Positions 24,168 through 33,624 of a stretch of 64,000 nucleotides of DNA are shown piece by piece (position 1 is the stretch's first letter; each line of letters begins with the position of its first letter). A model generated the notes under the pieces. That model was not told the origin of the DNA. It worked only from the letters and a program-made list of their open reading frames with translations, and did not search any database. The stretch is from [Pasteurella] aerogenes (GTDB taxonomy: Bacteria > Pseudomonadota > Gammaproteobacteria > Enterobacterales > Pasteurellaceae), in contig LR134362.1 of assembly GCA_900637275.1 (NCBI GenBank), positions 434,001-498,000 of the forward strand. Reading direction: 5' to 3'. Position numbers and translations under genes: made by a program.

Positions 24168-25145
24168 ATGTCAACCAATATCGAAATGCAGTGGCAACCG
24201 ACTGCGCCAGTCAAAAATCTTTTAGCCCGTGCCAAAATTATCAGCGATATTCGACGTTTTTTTACCGACCGCGGATTGCTTGAAGTGGAAACGCCAGTAT
24301 TAAGCGAATTCGGCGTCACCGACGTCCATCTTTCTACTTTTAGTACGGATTTTATTGCACCGCACAATGCTCAATCCAAACCGCTTTGGTTATCAACCAG
24401 TCCGGAATATCACATGAAACGCCTGCTCGCGGCGGGTAGCGGTGCGATTTTTCAGTTGTGTCACGTATTTCGCAATGAAGAAGCTGGGCGTAAGCATAAT
24501 CCGGAATTTACGATGTTGGAATGGTATCGACCGCACTTTGATATGTATCGTTTAATTAATGAAGTAGATGATTTGCTCCAACAAATTCTCGATTGCGAAC
24601 CGGCGGAAAGCTTAAGCTACCAATTTGCTTTCCAAGAATATGTCGGGTTAGATCCGCTTTCAGCAAGCAAGGCGGAACTTGCCAATAAAGCCAAAGAGCA
24701 TCATTTGATGGATGCCGATCAACAAGATCGTGATACGTTATTACAATTTTTATTTAGTAGTGTCGTTGAGGCCCAAATCGGCAAAGAACGTCCGGTGGCA
24801 ATTTATCATTTCCCGGCAACACAAGCCGCATTAGCGCAACTTAGCTCCGAAGATCATCGCGTTGCTGAACGTTTCGAGTTCTACTATAAAGGTATCGAAT
24901 TGGCGAACGGTTTCCATGAATTAACCGACAGCAATGAACAACGCATTCGTTTTGAGCAAGATAATCGATTAAGAGAAAAAATGGGCTTGCCACAGCGCAC
25001 CATTGACCATCGTTTCCTTGCCGCGCTCCACGCTGGCGTTCCTAATTGCTCCGGCGTTGCCCTCGGCGTTGATCGTCTTATTATGCTTGCGCTTAGCGAA
25101 GAAAGTATCGACCGCGTGATTTCTTTTGCGATAAATAATGCTTAG
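24168..25145 (+). CDS. epmA: Elongation factor P--(R)-beta-lysine ligase
   Basis: Class II lysyl-tRNA-synthetase paralog that attaches (R)-beta-lysine to EF-P, which helps ribosomes through polyproline stretches. The 325-residue protein is a catalytic core without the anticodon-binding domain. It shows motif 2 LCHVFRNEEAGRKHNPEFTMLEWY and motif 3 GVALGVDRLIMLAL. The ATG follows GAGGGAATATTTATC. epmB and efp are not in the window. Divergent from frdA. Confidence 0.96.
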   Translation: MSTNIEMQWQPTAPVKNLLARAKIISDIRRFFTDRGLLEVETPVLSEFGVTDVHLSTFSTDFIAPHNAQSKPLWLSTSPEYHMKRLLAAGSGAIFQLCHVFRNEEAGRKHNPEFTMLEWYRPHFDMYRLINEVDDLLQQILDCEPAESLSYQFAFQEYVGLDPLSASKAELANKAKEHHLMDADQQDRDTLLQFLFSSVVEAQIGKERPVAIYHFPATQAALAQLSSEDHRVAERFEFYYKGIELANGFHELTDSNEQRIRFEQDNRLREKMGLPQRTIDHRFLAALHAGVPNCSGVALGVDRLIMLALSEESIDRVISFAINNA

Positions 25146-25416
25146 AGATGAACATATTTTGTTCAATAACAGTGCGGTGGTTTTTTATTGCGTTTTGAAG
25201 ATATTAGCGAAATTTGCTTGCCGATGGAAACGAATGTAAAAACACTTTGTTTGCAAAGTAATTGGCGAAGTGCGGTCGATTTTTGTTAAATTTTTTAATG
25301 AATAATAAATCCAAAGATCCGCTTTTTTGAAAAGATCCTTTGGTTAAATAAAGCTGGACAAAAAAGCAACAAAAATCGTGTTGGCATCAAAAAGTAAATG
25401 AAATAAAAATAAAAAA
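25146..25416. other. Non-coding stretch after epmA
   Basis: Holds one imperfect (near 25170) and one perfect uptake signal (25268). An imperfect hairpin CCAAAGATC / GATCCTTTGG spans 25311-25343 and may end epmA transcription. I see no gene here. Confidence 0.4.
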
Positions 25417-25490
25417 TGTGATCGTGATCACCAAATTTATTGAACTTTTTTGTTTTTCCATTGACAGGCGTATATTTCTTTGCCAATATT
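25417..25490 (+). promoter_or_regulatory. Porin promoter with CRP site
   Basis: TGTGA-TCGTGA-TCACC (25417-25432) matches the CRP consensus TGTGA-N6-TCACA at 9 of 10 positions. A TTGACA -35 (25461-25466) with AATATT at 25485-25490 gives a start near 25497, placing the CRP centre about 72 bp upstream (class I). The leader of about 90 nt could be a small-RNA target. Confidence 0.62.
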
Positions 25491-25584
25491 AGTTTGCCTT
25501 AGACGAAGCAAGCGTTGACTATTCAATTCTTGAAAAGTTCGGCACTAATCTTATAACAAACTTAATTCTGGAAAGGAATTTATT

Positions 25585-26673
25585 ATGAAAAAGACATTAG
25601 TAGCATTAGCAGTAGCAGCAATGGCAGCGACTTCCGCAAACGCGATTACTATCTATGAACAAGACGGAACAAAAGTTGATTTAAACGGTTCTTTCCGTAT
25701 GTTTTTAGGTAAAGATGACACAGCAGGTGGTCGTGGGGATTTAATCAATGATGGTTCACGTATTATGCTTCGTGCAACTCATGATCTAGGCAATGGTTTA
25801 TCAGCAATCGCTGGTTATCAACTTCGTTTTGAAGATAAAGATGGTTCAGGCGATGCATTCAAACAATCTGGCGCTGATAGTAACTTCGGTAGCCCAACTA
25901 CTCGCCAATTATTCGGCGGTTTCAAATATGATGATATCGGTACATTAACTTTCGGTCGTCAAGCAACTAACTCCGATGATGTTGTTCAAGATGCGACATA
26001 CTACCGTTCAGGTGCATACAATCCGTTACTTACCGATGCAGATAAATCTGTGAAATTCCGTTCTGCAGAATGGAGCGGTTTCAGTTTCGGTGTTGATTAC
26101 TTATTTGGTCACTCAAATAAAGATTTAGATCCTAAACTTGAGGATGGGGCTAAATACAAAAATGGTTATGGCGTAGCTGCATTCTATAACTACGATATCG
26201 CAGATGATCAAAAAGTAGAATTCGCTGCGGCATATAACCAAAACCAATACGATGATTTAGCATTAACTGCTGAAACAACACAAAAAGATCGTACATGGGT
26301 TGTTCACGGTAGCTATACTTATGGTCCAATTTACTTCGCACTTAACTATGGCCAAGTAAGAACTTCATACAGCAATGTTTGGTCTGGTGCTGAAGATGAG
26401 AAAGGTCGTTATGCAATGGCAGACTTCCGTTATCAATTCTCTGATCCTTCTGCATTATTCGCACAATGGGAACGTTTAGATTCTCGTACTGATGGTTCAG
26501 ATAAAAGTAAAGTTCAAAACCGTTATCAAATCGGTTTAGACTATAAATTCAGCAAAAACGTCATTGCTTACGTAATGTATGAACAAGAACGCACAAGAAA
26601 CTTCAATGATCCAAAGGCGGAAAAATCTGAAAAAGACCATATCTATGGTACAGGTTTACGCGTATTCTTCTAA
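25585..26673 (+). CDS. ompP2: Major outer-membrane porin, OmpP2/OmpH family
   Basis: General diffusion porin of Pasteurellaceae, expected as a trimeric 16-stranded barrel. A 20-residue signal peptide ends in SANA. The mature protein alternates polar and non-polar strands, begins ITIYEQDGTKVDLNGSFRMF, contains the loop-3-like segment FGRQATNSDDVVQDATYY, and ends GTGLRVFF with the C-terminal Phe used for barrel insertion. 362 residues is normal. The AAGGAATTT ribosome site is strong and codon use is highly biased, both signs of high expression. Surface loops vary among relatives. Confidence 0.93.
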   Translation: MKKTLVALAVAAMAATSANAITIYEQDGTKVDLNGSFRMFLGKDDTAGGRGDLINDGSRIMLRATHDLGNGLSAIAGYQLRFEDKDGSGDAFKQSGADSNFGSPTTRQLFGGFKYDDIGTLTFGRQATNSDDVVQDATYYRSGAYNPLLTDADKSVKFRSAEWSGFSFGVDYLFGHSNKDLDPKLEDGAKYKNGYGVAAFYNYDIADDQKVEFAAAYNQNQYDDLALTAETTQKDRTWVVHGSYTYGPIYFALNYGQVRTSYSNVWSGAEDEKGRYAMADFRYQFSDPSALFAQWERLDSRTDGSDKSKVQNRYQIGLDYKFSKNVIAYVMYEQERTRNFNDPKAEKSEKDHIYGTGLRVFF

Positions 26674-26693
26674 TTTGAAGCAATCGTAACTAC

Positions 26694-26726
26694 AAAAAAC
26701 CATTCGGAAGCGGATGGTTTTTTTAT
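26694..26726 (+). terminator. Bidirectional terminator between the porin gene and metX
   Basis: AAAAAACCAT ... ATGGTTTTTTT with a short imperfect centre; T-rich on both strands, so it can end both the porin mRNA and the convergent metX mRNA. Confidence 0.8.
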
Positions 26727-26769
26727 TGGTATTGTGGTAAAGAAATAAGGATATTAAGGCATTGATATA

Positions 26770-27858
26770 TTAAGAATTGCTAGTTTCTAACCCGCTGCGG
26801 ATTTTGGCATCGAAAAAATCATAATCCACTAAAAAAGCGTCATGACCATAATCGGAGGCAAATTCATAATATTGCAAATTTACATTGCTTTGCTCCAACA
26901 AGGCTTTGCTTTTATGCAGATCAATGATTTTAAACAATTGATCATTGCTGACTGCAACGAGCGTATAACGTGCTTGAATGCGTGAAAGTGCGGTCTTAAT
27001 ATCAGCATATTTTAGCGCTGGATCATATAAATCTAAGGCGCGCAATAAATGCAAATAACTGTTGGCGTCAAAACGATCAAGAAATTTTTGTCCTTGATAG
27101 CTAAGATAGGATTCTACTTGAAAATAATCGCCCCAAAAAACGCCTTCTGCTTTTGTCGCCCGACCAAAGGCTTTGGCTAATTGTATATCTGTGCGATAGG
27201 TTAACATCCCCAACATTCTGGCAATCGCTAAGCCTTTTGCCGGTGGTGTTTTATCATAGTAATTGCCTCCGTGAAAATTCGGATCATTGATAATCGCTTG
27301 GCGCATCACATGGTTAAATCCAATCGCTTCTGCACTAAAATAGAGAGATGAACACAAATTGATAACATTATCCACGTAATCCGGATAATCAATTGACCAT
27401 TGGGTTGCTTGCATTCCTCCAAAAGAACCGCCGATCACGGCGTGTAAATGGGGAATTTGTAAATAAGCTAATAATTCGCGTTGCACTTGAATTAAATCTT
27501 GCACCACAATATTTGGAAACTGGCTGCCATAAGGTCTTTGCGTTTGAGGATTAATCGAGGAGGGACCGGTGGTACCTTTACAACCACCTAATACATTGGA
27601 GCAAATAAAAAAGTATTTAGACGTATCTAAGGCAAGTCCATCGCCCATAAAACTTTGCCACCATCCGTTTCCTTCCTTGGGATCGGCATGATAAGGTTCT
27701 GCATCGCCGGTCAACGCATGGCAAATCAGCACTGCATTACTTTTATCCGAGTTTAACTGTCCGTAAGTTTGGTAAGCCACCTCAATATTCCCCAGTTCAC
27801 CGCCTAAAGCCAAAGAGAGCGACTTATTGGTAAAGAGTAATGCTTTTTGTACTGCCAT
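26770..27858 (-). CDS. metX: Homoserine O-acetyltransferase
   Basis: First committed step of methionine synthesis by the acetyl-CoA route. The alpha/beta hydrolase of 362 residues has HALTGDAEP, the oxyanion-side CSNVLGGCKGTTGPSS, the nucleophile elbow GGSFGGMQATQW and the catalytic C-terminal Asp/His pair (SNDQLFKI and YGHDAFLVD). The short SN-D and full-length size fit MetX, not the unrelated enteric MetA. It is monocistronic and preceded by an array of MetJ boxes. Confidence 0.95.
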   Translation of the reverse strand: MAVQKALLFTNKSLSLALGGELGNIEVAYQTYGQLNSDKSNAVLICHALTGDAEPYHADPKEGNGWWQSFMGDGLALDTSKYFFICSNVLGGCKGTTGPSSINPQTQRPYGSQFPNIVVQDLIQVQRELLAYLQIPHLHAVIGGSFGGMQATQWSIDYPDYVDNVINLCSSLYFSAEAIGFNHVMRQAIINDPNFHGGNYYDKTPPAKGLAIARMLGMLTYRTDIQLAKAFGRATKAEGVFWGDYFQVESYLSYQGQKFLDRFDANSYLHLLRALDLYDPALKYADIKTALSRIQARYTLVAVSNDQLFKIIDLHKSKALLEQSNVNLQYYEFASDYGHDAFLVDYDFFDAKIRSGLETSNS

Positions 27859-27899
27859 TGATTATTCCGTCAAAATAATAAACTATTTTCTAACCTCAT

Positions 27900-27960
27900 A
27901 AACTACAGCGACAGAGATCTAATGTCAAGAAATTTTAGACGTCTAAACTTCTAGATGTTT
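27900..27960 (-). promoter_or_regulatory. metX promoter overlapped by six tandem MetJ boxes
   Basis: Minus strand TTGACA (27923-27928), 17-bp spacer, TAGTTT (27900-27905). In 8-bp register on the + strand from 27913: AGAGATCT, AATGTCAA, GAAATTTT, AGACGTCT, AAACTTCT, AGATGTTT. The fourth is the exact MetJ box AGACGTCT, flanked by partial boxes covering the -35. This is the geometry for cooperative MetJ-SAM binding. Confidence 0.88.
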
Positions 27961-28154
27961 AGGTTGCTTATATTATGCTGGTTTTTGTGTTGTCAAAGGA
28001 AAGTCATTTTATTTATTATGAATATTTATACTGTTACTAATAAAAAACACCTGAGTTCACCATTTCCTTGAACGTATAAATTGTGGAAGCGATGAAAGTG
28101 GGATTTACTAATTTTGGGGAAAAAGTGCTGTGTTTTTTTCAAATTTTGTTATTT

Positions 28155-28958
28155 TTAACTTTCGTTACGCCATGAGTCATCGGTCAGTAATCGTCCGAAA
28201 TGGCTTTCTACTAGGCGTTTAGTGATGTCAGTGTGTGGTTGCGTGAATAAACGTCGAGTCGGTCCGTATTCAATAACTTGCCCGTTGTCCATCACCAACA
28301 CATCATCTGCAATATGTTTGATCATGCCAAGGTGTTGTCCGACATAAATATAGGCAATGCCGAGTTTTTCTTGAATTTCCAACATCAGGTTCATTAGCTG
28401 GGTTTTTACCGTAGTATCTAATAAGCCGAGAGCATCGTCTGTGATCACGATTTCCGGTTCTAAAATTAAGGCACGCGCTAAGGCAATGCGTTGTTTTTGG
28501 CTGGCGGACATCGTATTAATTTTGATATTGGCATGATCCGGGTGCAAGCCGACCAAACGTAAGGTGGAAAAGATTTTTTCGTTGCGCTGTTCTTCGTCTA
28601 AATCTGTGGTTAAACGTAGGGGAACATCTAAAATTTGTCCAATATTCAATTTTGGATCAAATGCCGAGTTGCTATCTTGGAAAACCATGCGAATATGCTG
28701 GGCTCGATATTGATAATCGCCAAAAGTGAGCGGTTTTCCGTCGAAGATAATTTGTCCTGAAGTGGGTTCAATAATGCCGACAATCATCTTTGCTAAGGTC
28801 GATTTGCCGGAACCGTTTTTGCCGATGATCGCCAAGGTTTTCTTATGTTCCAAGGCAAAGCTAACATTTTCAATGGCGGCGAAACTGTTAACGCCCCAGA
28901 TCCCGACGGTGTCAAAGAAATATTTGGATAAATCTTGTACTTCTAATAAGACACTCAT
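28155..28958 (-). CDS. sapF: Sap ABC transporter ATP-binding protein SapF
   Basis: One of two ATPases of the Sap importer, linked in enterics and Haemophilus to antimicrobial peptide resistance and, in Haemophilus, to haem uptake. 267 residues of the oligopeptide-type ABC family: Walker A IGKNGSGKSTLAK, Q-loop VFQDSNSAFDP, a weak signature MSASQKQRIALARAL (SASQK in place of LSGGQ) and Walker B EIVITDDALGLLD. Start overlaps the sapD stop by 4 bp. It is the last gene seen in the operon. Confidence 0.94.
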   Translation of the reverse strand: MSVLLEVQDLSKYFFDTVGIWGVNSFAAIENVSFALEHKKTLAIIGKNGSGKSTLAKMIVGIIEPTSGQIIFDGKPLTFGDYQYRAQHIRMVFQDSNSAFDPKLNIGQILDVPLRLTTDLDEEQRNEKIFSTLRLVGLHPDHANIKINTMSASQKQRIALARALILEPEIVITDDALGLLDTTVKTQLMNLMLEIQEKLGIAYIYVGQHLGMIKHIADDVLVMDNGQVIEYGPTRRLFTQPHTDITKRLVESHFGRLLTDDSWRNES

Positions 28959-30010
28959 TCTTTCACCTCTGTTTTATTGACCGTAAGCGGCATCATTGGC
29001 GCTTCTTTTTCTTTGCGCTGATTTTCGCGTAAATTTAACGGATAGTGGCATGAATATTCATGTTGTTTAATGCGGCGAGACGGCGGTTTTACCACACATT
29101 TTTTTTGCGCAAATGGACAACGTGGACCTAGGCGACAACCGATTGGCATTTGCTCCAATAGTGGCACGGTACCTTTTAAGGTACTTAGTCGGCTTTTTAG
29201 CGGCAACGGTTGCGAAAAATCAGGAATCGAATGCAGCAAGGCTTTGGTATAAGGATGATGCGGCATTTCTAAAATACTTTCTGTTGGTCCGGCTTCGGCG
29301 TTTTGTCCGCAATAGAGGATCACAAAACTGTCGCACCATTCGCTAATACTTTTAATATCATTACTGGCGAGTAAAATGGAAGTGCCTTGGTTTTGATTCA
29401 TGCTGGAGAGTAGGCGAAAAATTTGATTGCGTGTAATCGACTCAAGGGAGTTGGTCGGTTCATCGGCAATGAGTAGGCGTGGTTGATTGGCAACCGCCAT
29501 GGCAATCATGACTTTTTGTCCTTCGCCTTCGGTAATTTCGTGAGGATAGCTGTTCATGATATCTTTATGATCTTTGATCCCGACACGATGCAGCAATTCA
29601 ATAGCACGCCGTTTTTTCCAGCCGAACCATTGCCACCAACGTCCTTTAAACGTCCAAGTAGGAATATTTTGGATAATTTGTTTTCCGATTTTTTTACTAG
29701 AATCCAAACAACTTAGTGGCTCTTGGAAAATCATGGAAATTTCTTTGCCGATTAATTTGCGACGTTTATTAGGGCTAAGTTTTAATAATTCAATATCATT
29801 AAAACGGAAACGATCGGCGGTTACGATCCAGGATTCTTTAACCGCATTGCAAATCACCTTGGCAATTAAACTTTTCCCCGAACCGGATTCACCCACTAAG
29901 CCGCAAATTTCCCCTTCATTTAGGGTTAAATTGACGTTATCTACAATTCTGAATTTGCCTGCGTTGGTTTGAATATCAATACACAGGTTACGAATATCAA
30001 GTAAAGCCAT
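28955..30010 (-). CDS. sapD: Sap ABC transporter ATP-binding protein SapD
   Basis: Second ATPase of the Sap system, 351 residues. Walker A is GESGSGKSLIAK, the Q-loop is IFQEPLSCLD, the signature is degenerate (ITEGEGQKVMIAMA) and Walker B is LLIADEPTNSLES. The C-terminus carries the oligopeptide-transporter extension with the Cys-containing GCRLGPRCPFAQKKC. In E. coli SapD also supports Trk potassium uptake. Starts 8 bp after sapC and overlaps sapF. Confidence 0.95.
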   Translation of the reverse strand: MALLDIRNLCIDIQTNAGKFRIVDNVNLTLNEGEICGLVGESGSGKSLIAKVICNAVKESWIVTADRFRFNDIELLKLSPNKRRKLIGKEISMIFQEPLSCLDSSKKIGKQIIQNIPTWTFKGRWWQWFGWKKRRAIELLHRVGIKDHKDIMNSYPHEITEGEGQKVMIAMAVANQPRLLIADEPTNSLESITRNQIFRLLSSMNQNQGTSILLASNDIKSISEWCDSFVILYCGQNAEAGPTESILEMPHHPYTKALLHSIPDFSQPLPLKSRLSTLKGTVPLLEQMPIGCRLGPRCPFAQKKCVVKPPSRRIKQHEYSCHYPLNLRENQRKEKEAPMMPLTVNKTEVKE

Positions 30011-30018
30011 AGTTCGTC

Positions 30019-30906
30019 CTATTTATAATATTTTTCCATGGCTTTACACAGCCCATTAGTAAAAATTAAACTGATTAACACGCTGGTGATAATCGCCGCG
30101 CCCGGTAAAATTACCGCCCAGGGCGCAAGGTAAATTAGTTCGATAGAATCTTTAATCATCGCGCCCCATTCCGGCGTTGGGCGCTGCGCACCGAGTGAAA
30201 TAAAGCCAAGAGCGCTAATATCCAGCATGGCAATGGTAAACGCGCGTGAGATTTCCCGAATATATTGCACGCTGATATTAGGCAAAATGGTTTCTTTTAG
30301 CAGCAACCAGTTTGATGCCCCTTCCAGTCGCAACATCAGTACATATTCTTTTTTTAATTCCACTTGAATGGCTTTGTAAATTTCATGAATAAAATAGGGG
30401 AGCAGCGCCAAAGTAATGGCGAGCATGGCGTTAAATAAGCTGGCTTGCATTAGGGTAGCAATAATAATGGCAATCAGCAAAATTGGGATGGTGAGAAAAC
30501 TGTCAAAAATATGATTGAGAACCCGAGATTTGATGCCTTGCGACATTCCTGCCCAAATACCGAGAATACCGCCTAAAATTGCAGTAAATATGACTACAAT
30601 AAGCGACGCACCAAAGGTATAGCTAGTGCCGATAATGAGGCGACTGAATACATCGCGACCAATATCATCAGTACCAAAGAAATAGGCGATTTGTCCACCT
30701 TGTACCCAAGATGGCGGCAGCAGTTCCAAGCCGATAAATTGTTGATCGCTATGGTAAGGTGCAATAAAACGGCTAAAAAGTGCGGTCAAAATTAGCAACA
30801 AAAATACATAAAAACTCGCCAACGCAATTTTATCTTGACTAAAAAGTTGCCAAATATCGCGTAATGTGGTGGTTTGTCTAAAATCTTCCGGTTCTCTATC
30901 TTGCAT
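30019..30906 (-). CDS. sapC: Sap ABC transporter permease SapC
   Basis: DppC-type inner-membrane permease of 295 residues. An N-terminal helix (about 27-48) is followed by a periplasmic loop with YFFGTDDIGRDVFSRLIIGT and five more helices. The coupling EAA-like loop is RLEGASNWLLLKETILPN. Overlaps the 3' end of sapB by 11 bp. Confidence 0.95.
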   Translation of the reverse strand: MQDREPEDFRQTTTLRDIWQLFSQDKIALASFYVFLLLILTALFSRFIAPYHSDQQFIGLELLPPSWVQGGQIAYFFGTDDIGRDVFSRLIIGTSYTFGASLIVVIFTAILGGILGIWAGMSQGIKSRVLNHIFDSFLTIPILLIAIIIATLMQASLFNAMLAITLALLPYFIHEIYKAIQVELKKEYVLMLRLEGASNWLLLKETILPNISVQYIREISRAFTIAMLDISALGFISLGAQRPTPEWGAMIKDSIELIYLAPWAVILPGAAIITSVLISLIFTNGLCKAMEKYYK

Positions 30907-31861
30907 ACCAGCCTTTCTTATTTAACGGATCAACAATAAAAGTGAGGATCAATACGAGCAAGTTAACGCTAATAATACATAATCCAATTACGATAATGCC
31001 GGTGGAAATACTGTTGTAATCCTGTTGACTTACTGCGTCAATCAGCCAGCGCCCAATACCTGACCAACCGAAAGTTGCTTCAGTGAGCATACATTGGGCA
31101 ATAACCAAGGTAAATAAACGAGTCATCTGCGGAATCAGCAGCGGCAGCGTATTGCGAATAATATGAGTACGCAATACTTTCCATTTTGACCAGCCGCGCG
31201 TGGTAGCAACTTTGACATAATTTTGCTCAAATAAAAATTCGGCACGCTGTTGTACCAAACGGATAATTTCCATCGTCGGTAAAATGGTTAATACCAAGGT
31301 TGGCAATACTAAATGTTGTAGCGCATTTTGGATGGCTTTAAGGCGATAAGGTTGCTCGATAAACCACACATCGATCAGGTGAAATCCGGTGACCGGCTTG
31401 ATTTCATACAAGAGATTATATTGCCCGATCGCGGAAATTTCCCATGTTTGGATTGCAGAAACATACAACACAATCGGCGCCACCCAAAATACCGGCAAAG
31501 ATAGCCCAAGGGAGGATAAAGTGCGGATGATTTTTCCGCCAAAATGCTTGCTATTCGCAGCGCCTAATAATCCGAGGGGAATGCCGAATAAAATCGCTAA
31601 TAAAATGGCGCTAAAACAGAGTTCCAACGTCGGTGGCAGTAACGTGAGCATCAGCTCTTTTAAGGATTCGCCACCAGTGTAACTTATTCCGAAATCCCCT
31701 TGTAATAAATTGGTGACATAAAACCAATAGCCGGAAAATAAAGTCGGCGTGGCAAAAATTTCATTGAGCGGATCTTGCAAAAAGATCGCATAACTTATCA
31801 AAGATAAGATAAGCAAGGTAATGATCAGTAACAAAATATGGCGGAAGAATGAAGAAATCAC
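30896..31861 (-). CDS. sapB: Sap ABC transporter permease SapB
   Basis: DppB-type inner-membrane permease of 321 residues with six predicted helices. The first spans about residues 8-28, and DFGISYTGGESLKELMLTLLPPTLEL marks the family's periplasmic/helix-2 region. The EAA loop reads TTRGWSKWKVLRTHIIRNT. Overlaps the sapA stop by 4 bp and the sapC start by 11 bp, so the proteins are probably made by coupled translation. Confidence 0.95.
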   Translation of the reverse strand: MISSFFRHILLLIITLLILSLISYAIFLQDPLNEIFATPTLFSGYWFYVTNLLQGDFGISYTGGESLKELMLTLLPPTLELCFSAILLAILFGIPLGLLGAANSKHFGGKIIRTLSSLGLSLPVFWVAPIVLYVSAIQTWEISAIGQYNLLYEIKPVTGFHLIDVWFIEQPYRLKAIQNALQHLVLPTLVLTILPTMEIIRLVQQRAEFLFEQNYVKVATTRGWSKWKVLRTHIIRNTLPLLIPQMTRLFTLVIAQCMLTEATFGWSGIGRWLIDAVSQQDYNSISTGIIVIGLCIISVNLLVLILTFIVDPLNKKGWYAR

Positions 31862-33558
31862 GGTTTTTCCTCCGGTTTGATGGATAGCGTAGAAAAATCA
31901 ATGCTACCGAAAGGGGTCATTTCAATACCTTGTACTTTAGCATTGGCAACCAGTACCCGTTTTACGTTTGCCAACGGGATGATCGGCAATTCGCTCATAA
32001 TAATCGCCTGCGCTTGATTATAGATTTGCGCCCGTTGGTTTAAATCGGAGGTAGCAAGTGCGAGATCCATAGCCTCTTCAAAAGAGTTATAGCACCAATT
32101 AGAAAAGTTGGTCAGATCATTAACCGTGCTACAGCCTAAAATTGGGCGCATAAAGCTATCCGGATCTAAGTTTCCCCCCAGCCATCCGGCTAAAATCATA
32201 TCGTAATTATCGGTTTTATTTTTTAATTGTTTCATCAAATAAGTACGAGTAACTAAACGCACATTAACCTTAACGCCCACTTGCGCTAAATCAGCTTTGA
32301 TCAATTCTGCCATTTTTACCGGTGCTGGATTATAAACCTGCTCCTCATTTAGCACCCACAAATCTAAGGTGAGTGAACGATGTTTAAAGTAGGCTTTGGC
32401 TTGCTCAGGATCATAATCGTAGGCGAAATCATCCGTGTTAATACGGGATGCCCATGAAATGGAAGGAATAATATTATTCGCGACCGTAGCAGTGTCATGA
32501 TAAATGGTTTTGATGATGCGCTTGCGATCTATGGCACGGGAAATTGCCCGTCGCAGTTCCACATTTTGTATTTGAGGATGTTGCAAATTAAAGGCAAGAT
32601 AAGCGAGGTTCATCCCTTCAGTCGAGCGAATATAATATTTTTCATTATTTTTTTGTAACAAACCTAATTGCGTTACTTCCGGATAAGAGACGATTTGGCA
32701 TTCGTCATTGAAAAATTTGACCAAACGTCCGCTGCGATCTGTGGATAAATCAATAATGATATTTTCAATGGAGGCATCTTTTTTCCAATAATCCTTGTTA
32801 TGTACTAAACGGACATATTGATTACGGAAATATTCTTTCACTTGGTAAGGTCCCGTTCCTACCGGCAATAAATCCAACTGCACTAAATTATCGTCAGAAT
32901 TTAACTGTACTGCATATTCTTGTGAAAAAATAATTGCATATTGACTGGCTAAATGAGACAAAATGGATGAATCAGGCGCAAACAGGGTAATTTGCACTTG
33001 ATAAGGATTAATTGCTTTAACCGATTCGATTTTTTCATTTAAGCGAATGCTCTCAAAATAAGGAAAGCGGGCTTTTTTCGCTTGTTCATGGAAAATTTTG
33101 TATTGTGGGTTACTGTAATTTTTTATATTTTGATCTAATTCGGGCAACCCCATATTTTGCCCTAACACCCGATTTAAGGAAAAAACTACATCGTCCGCAT
33201 TAAAATCCCGCGTTGGTGTAAACCAAGGTGTAGTGTGAAATTTCACTCCGTGACGTAAATTGATGGTAATAATTTTGCCATCATCTGACACGGAATATGA
33301 AGTGGCTAAAACCGGCTCTAATTTATCGCTATTATTGGTGACTTCAAACAATTTGTTATAGATTTGCCCAGTGATTACGTTCATACTGGTACCAGCATCG
33401 GCAGTTTGCGGATTAAAGGAAAAGCCACCAGCGTAGGTACAGTAAACCAAACCGTTTTGCGTTAACACTTCTGGCACTTTCGGCGCCGCCGCGACATTTT
33501 CGCTAAGGGCAAATAAACCGAGTAATGCGCCAAAGGCGACAATATTTCTAGTAAACAT
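31858..33558 (-). CDS. sapA: Sap periplasmic solute-binding protein SapA
   Basis: Family 5 (oligopeptide-type) binding protein, 566 residues, exported by a signal peptide of about 25 residues ending VAAA. In nontypeable H. influenzae SapA binds antimicrobial peptides and haem. Visible segments are YCTYAGGFSFNPQTADAGTS near the mature start, LRHGVKFHTTPWFTPTRDFNADDVVFS, and VELRRAISRAIDRKRI. It leads sapABCDF; a TATAAT -10 candidate lies near 33580. ycjX is divergent. Confidence 0.95.
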   Translation of the reverse strand: MFTRNIVAFGALLGLFALSENVAAAPKVPEVLTQNGLVYCTYAGGFSFNPQTADAGTSMNVITGQIYNKLFEVTNNSDKLEPVLATSYSVSDDGKIITINLRHGVKFHTTPWFTPTRDFNADDVVFSLNRVLGQNMGLPELDQNIKNYSNPQYKIFHEQAKKARFPYFESIRLNEKIESVKAINPYQVQITLFAPDSSILSHLASQYAIIFSQEYAVQLNSDDNLVQLDLLPVGTGPYQVKEYFRNQYVRLVHNKDYWKKDASIENIIIDLSTDRSGRLVKFFNDECQIVSYPEVTQLGLLQKNNEKYYIRSTEGMNLAYLAFNLQHPQIQNVELRRAISRAIDRKRIIKTIYHDTATVANNIIPSISWASRINTDDFAYDYDPEQAKAYFKHRSLTLDLWVLNEEQVYNPAPVKMAELIKADLAQVGVKVNVRLVTRTYLMKQLKNKTDNYDMILAGWLGGNLDPDSFMRPILGCSTVNDLTNFSNWCYNSFEEAMDLALATSDLNQRAQIYNQAQAIIMSELPIIPLANVKRVLVANAKVQGIEMTPFGSIDFSTLSIKPEEKP

Positions 33559-33624
33559 AAAACCTATATTTGTGATAAATTATAGCCAAATTGTAAGATA
33601 TTTAACTTAAGTTAGAAACCAAGA

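Noticed and set aside
25295..25486. 63-codon open frame on the minus strand upstream of the porin
   Set aside because: Low-complexity, Phe/Tyr-rich translation from AT-rich DNA covering the CRP site and promoter; no ribosome site.
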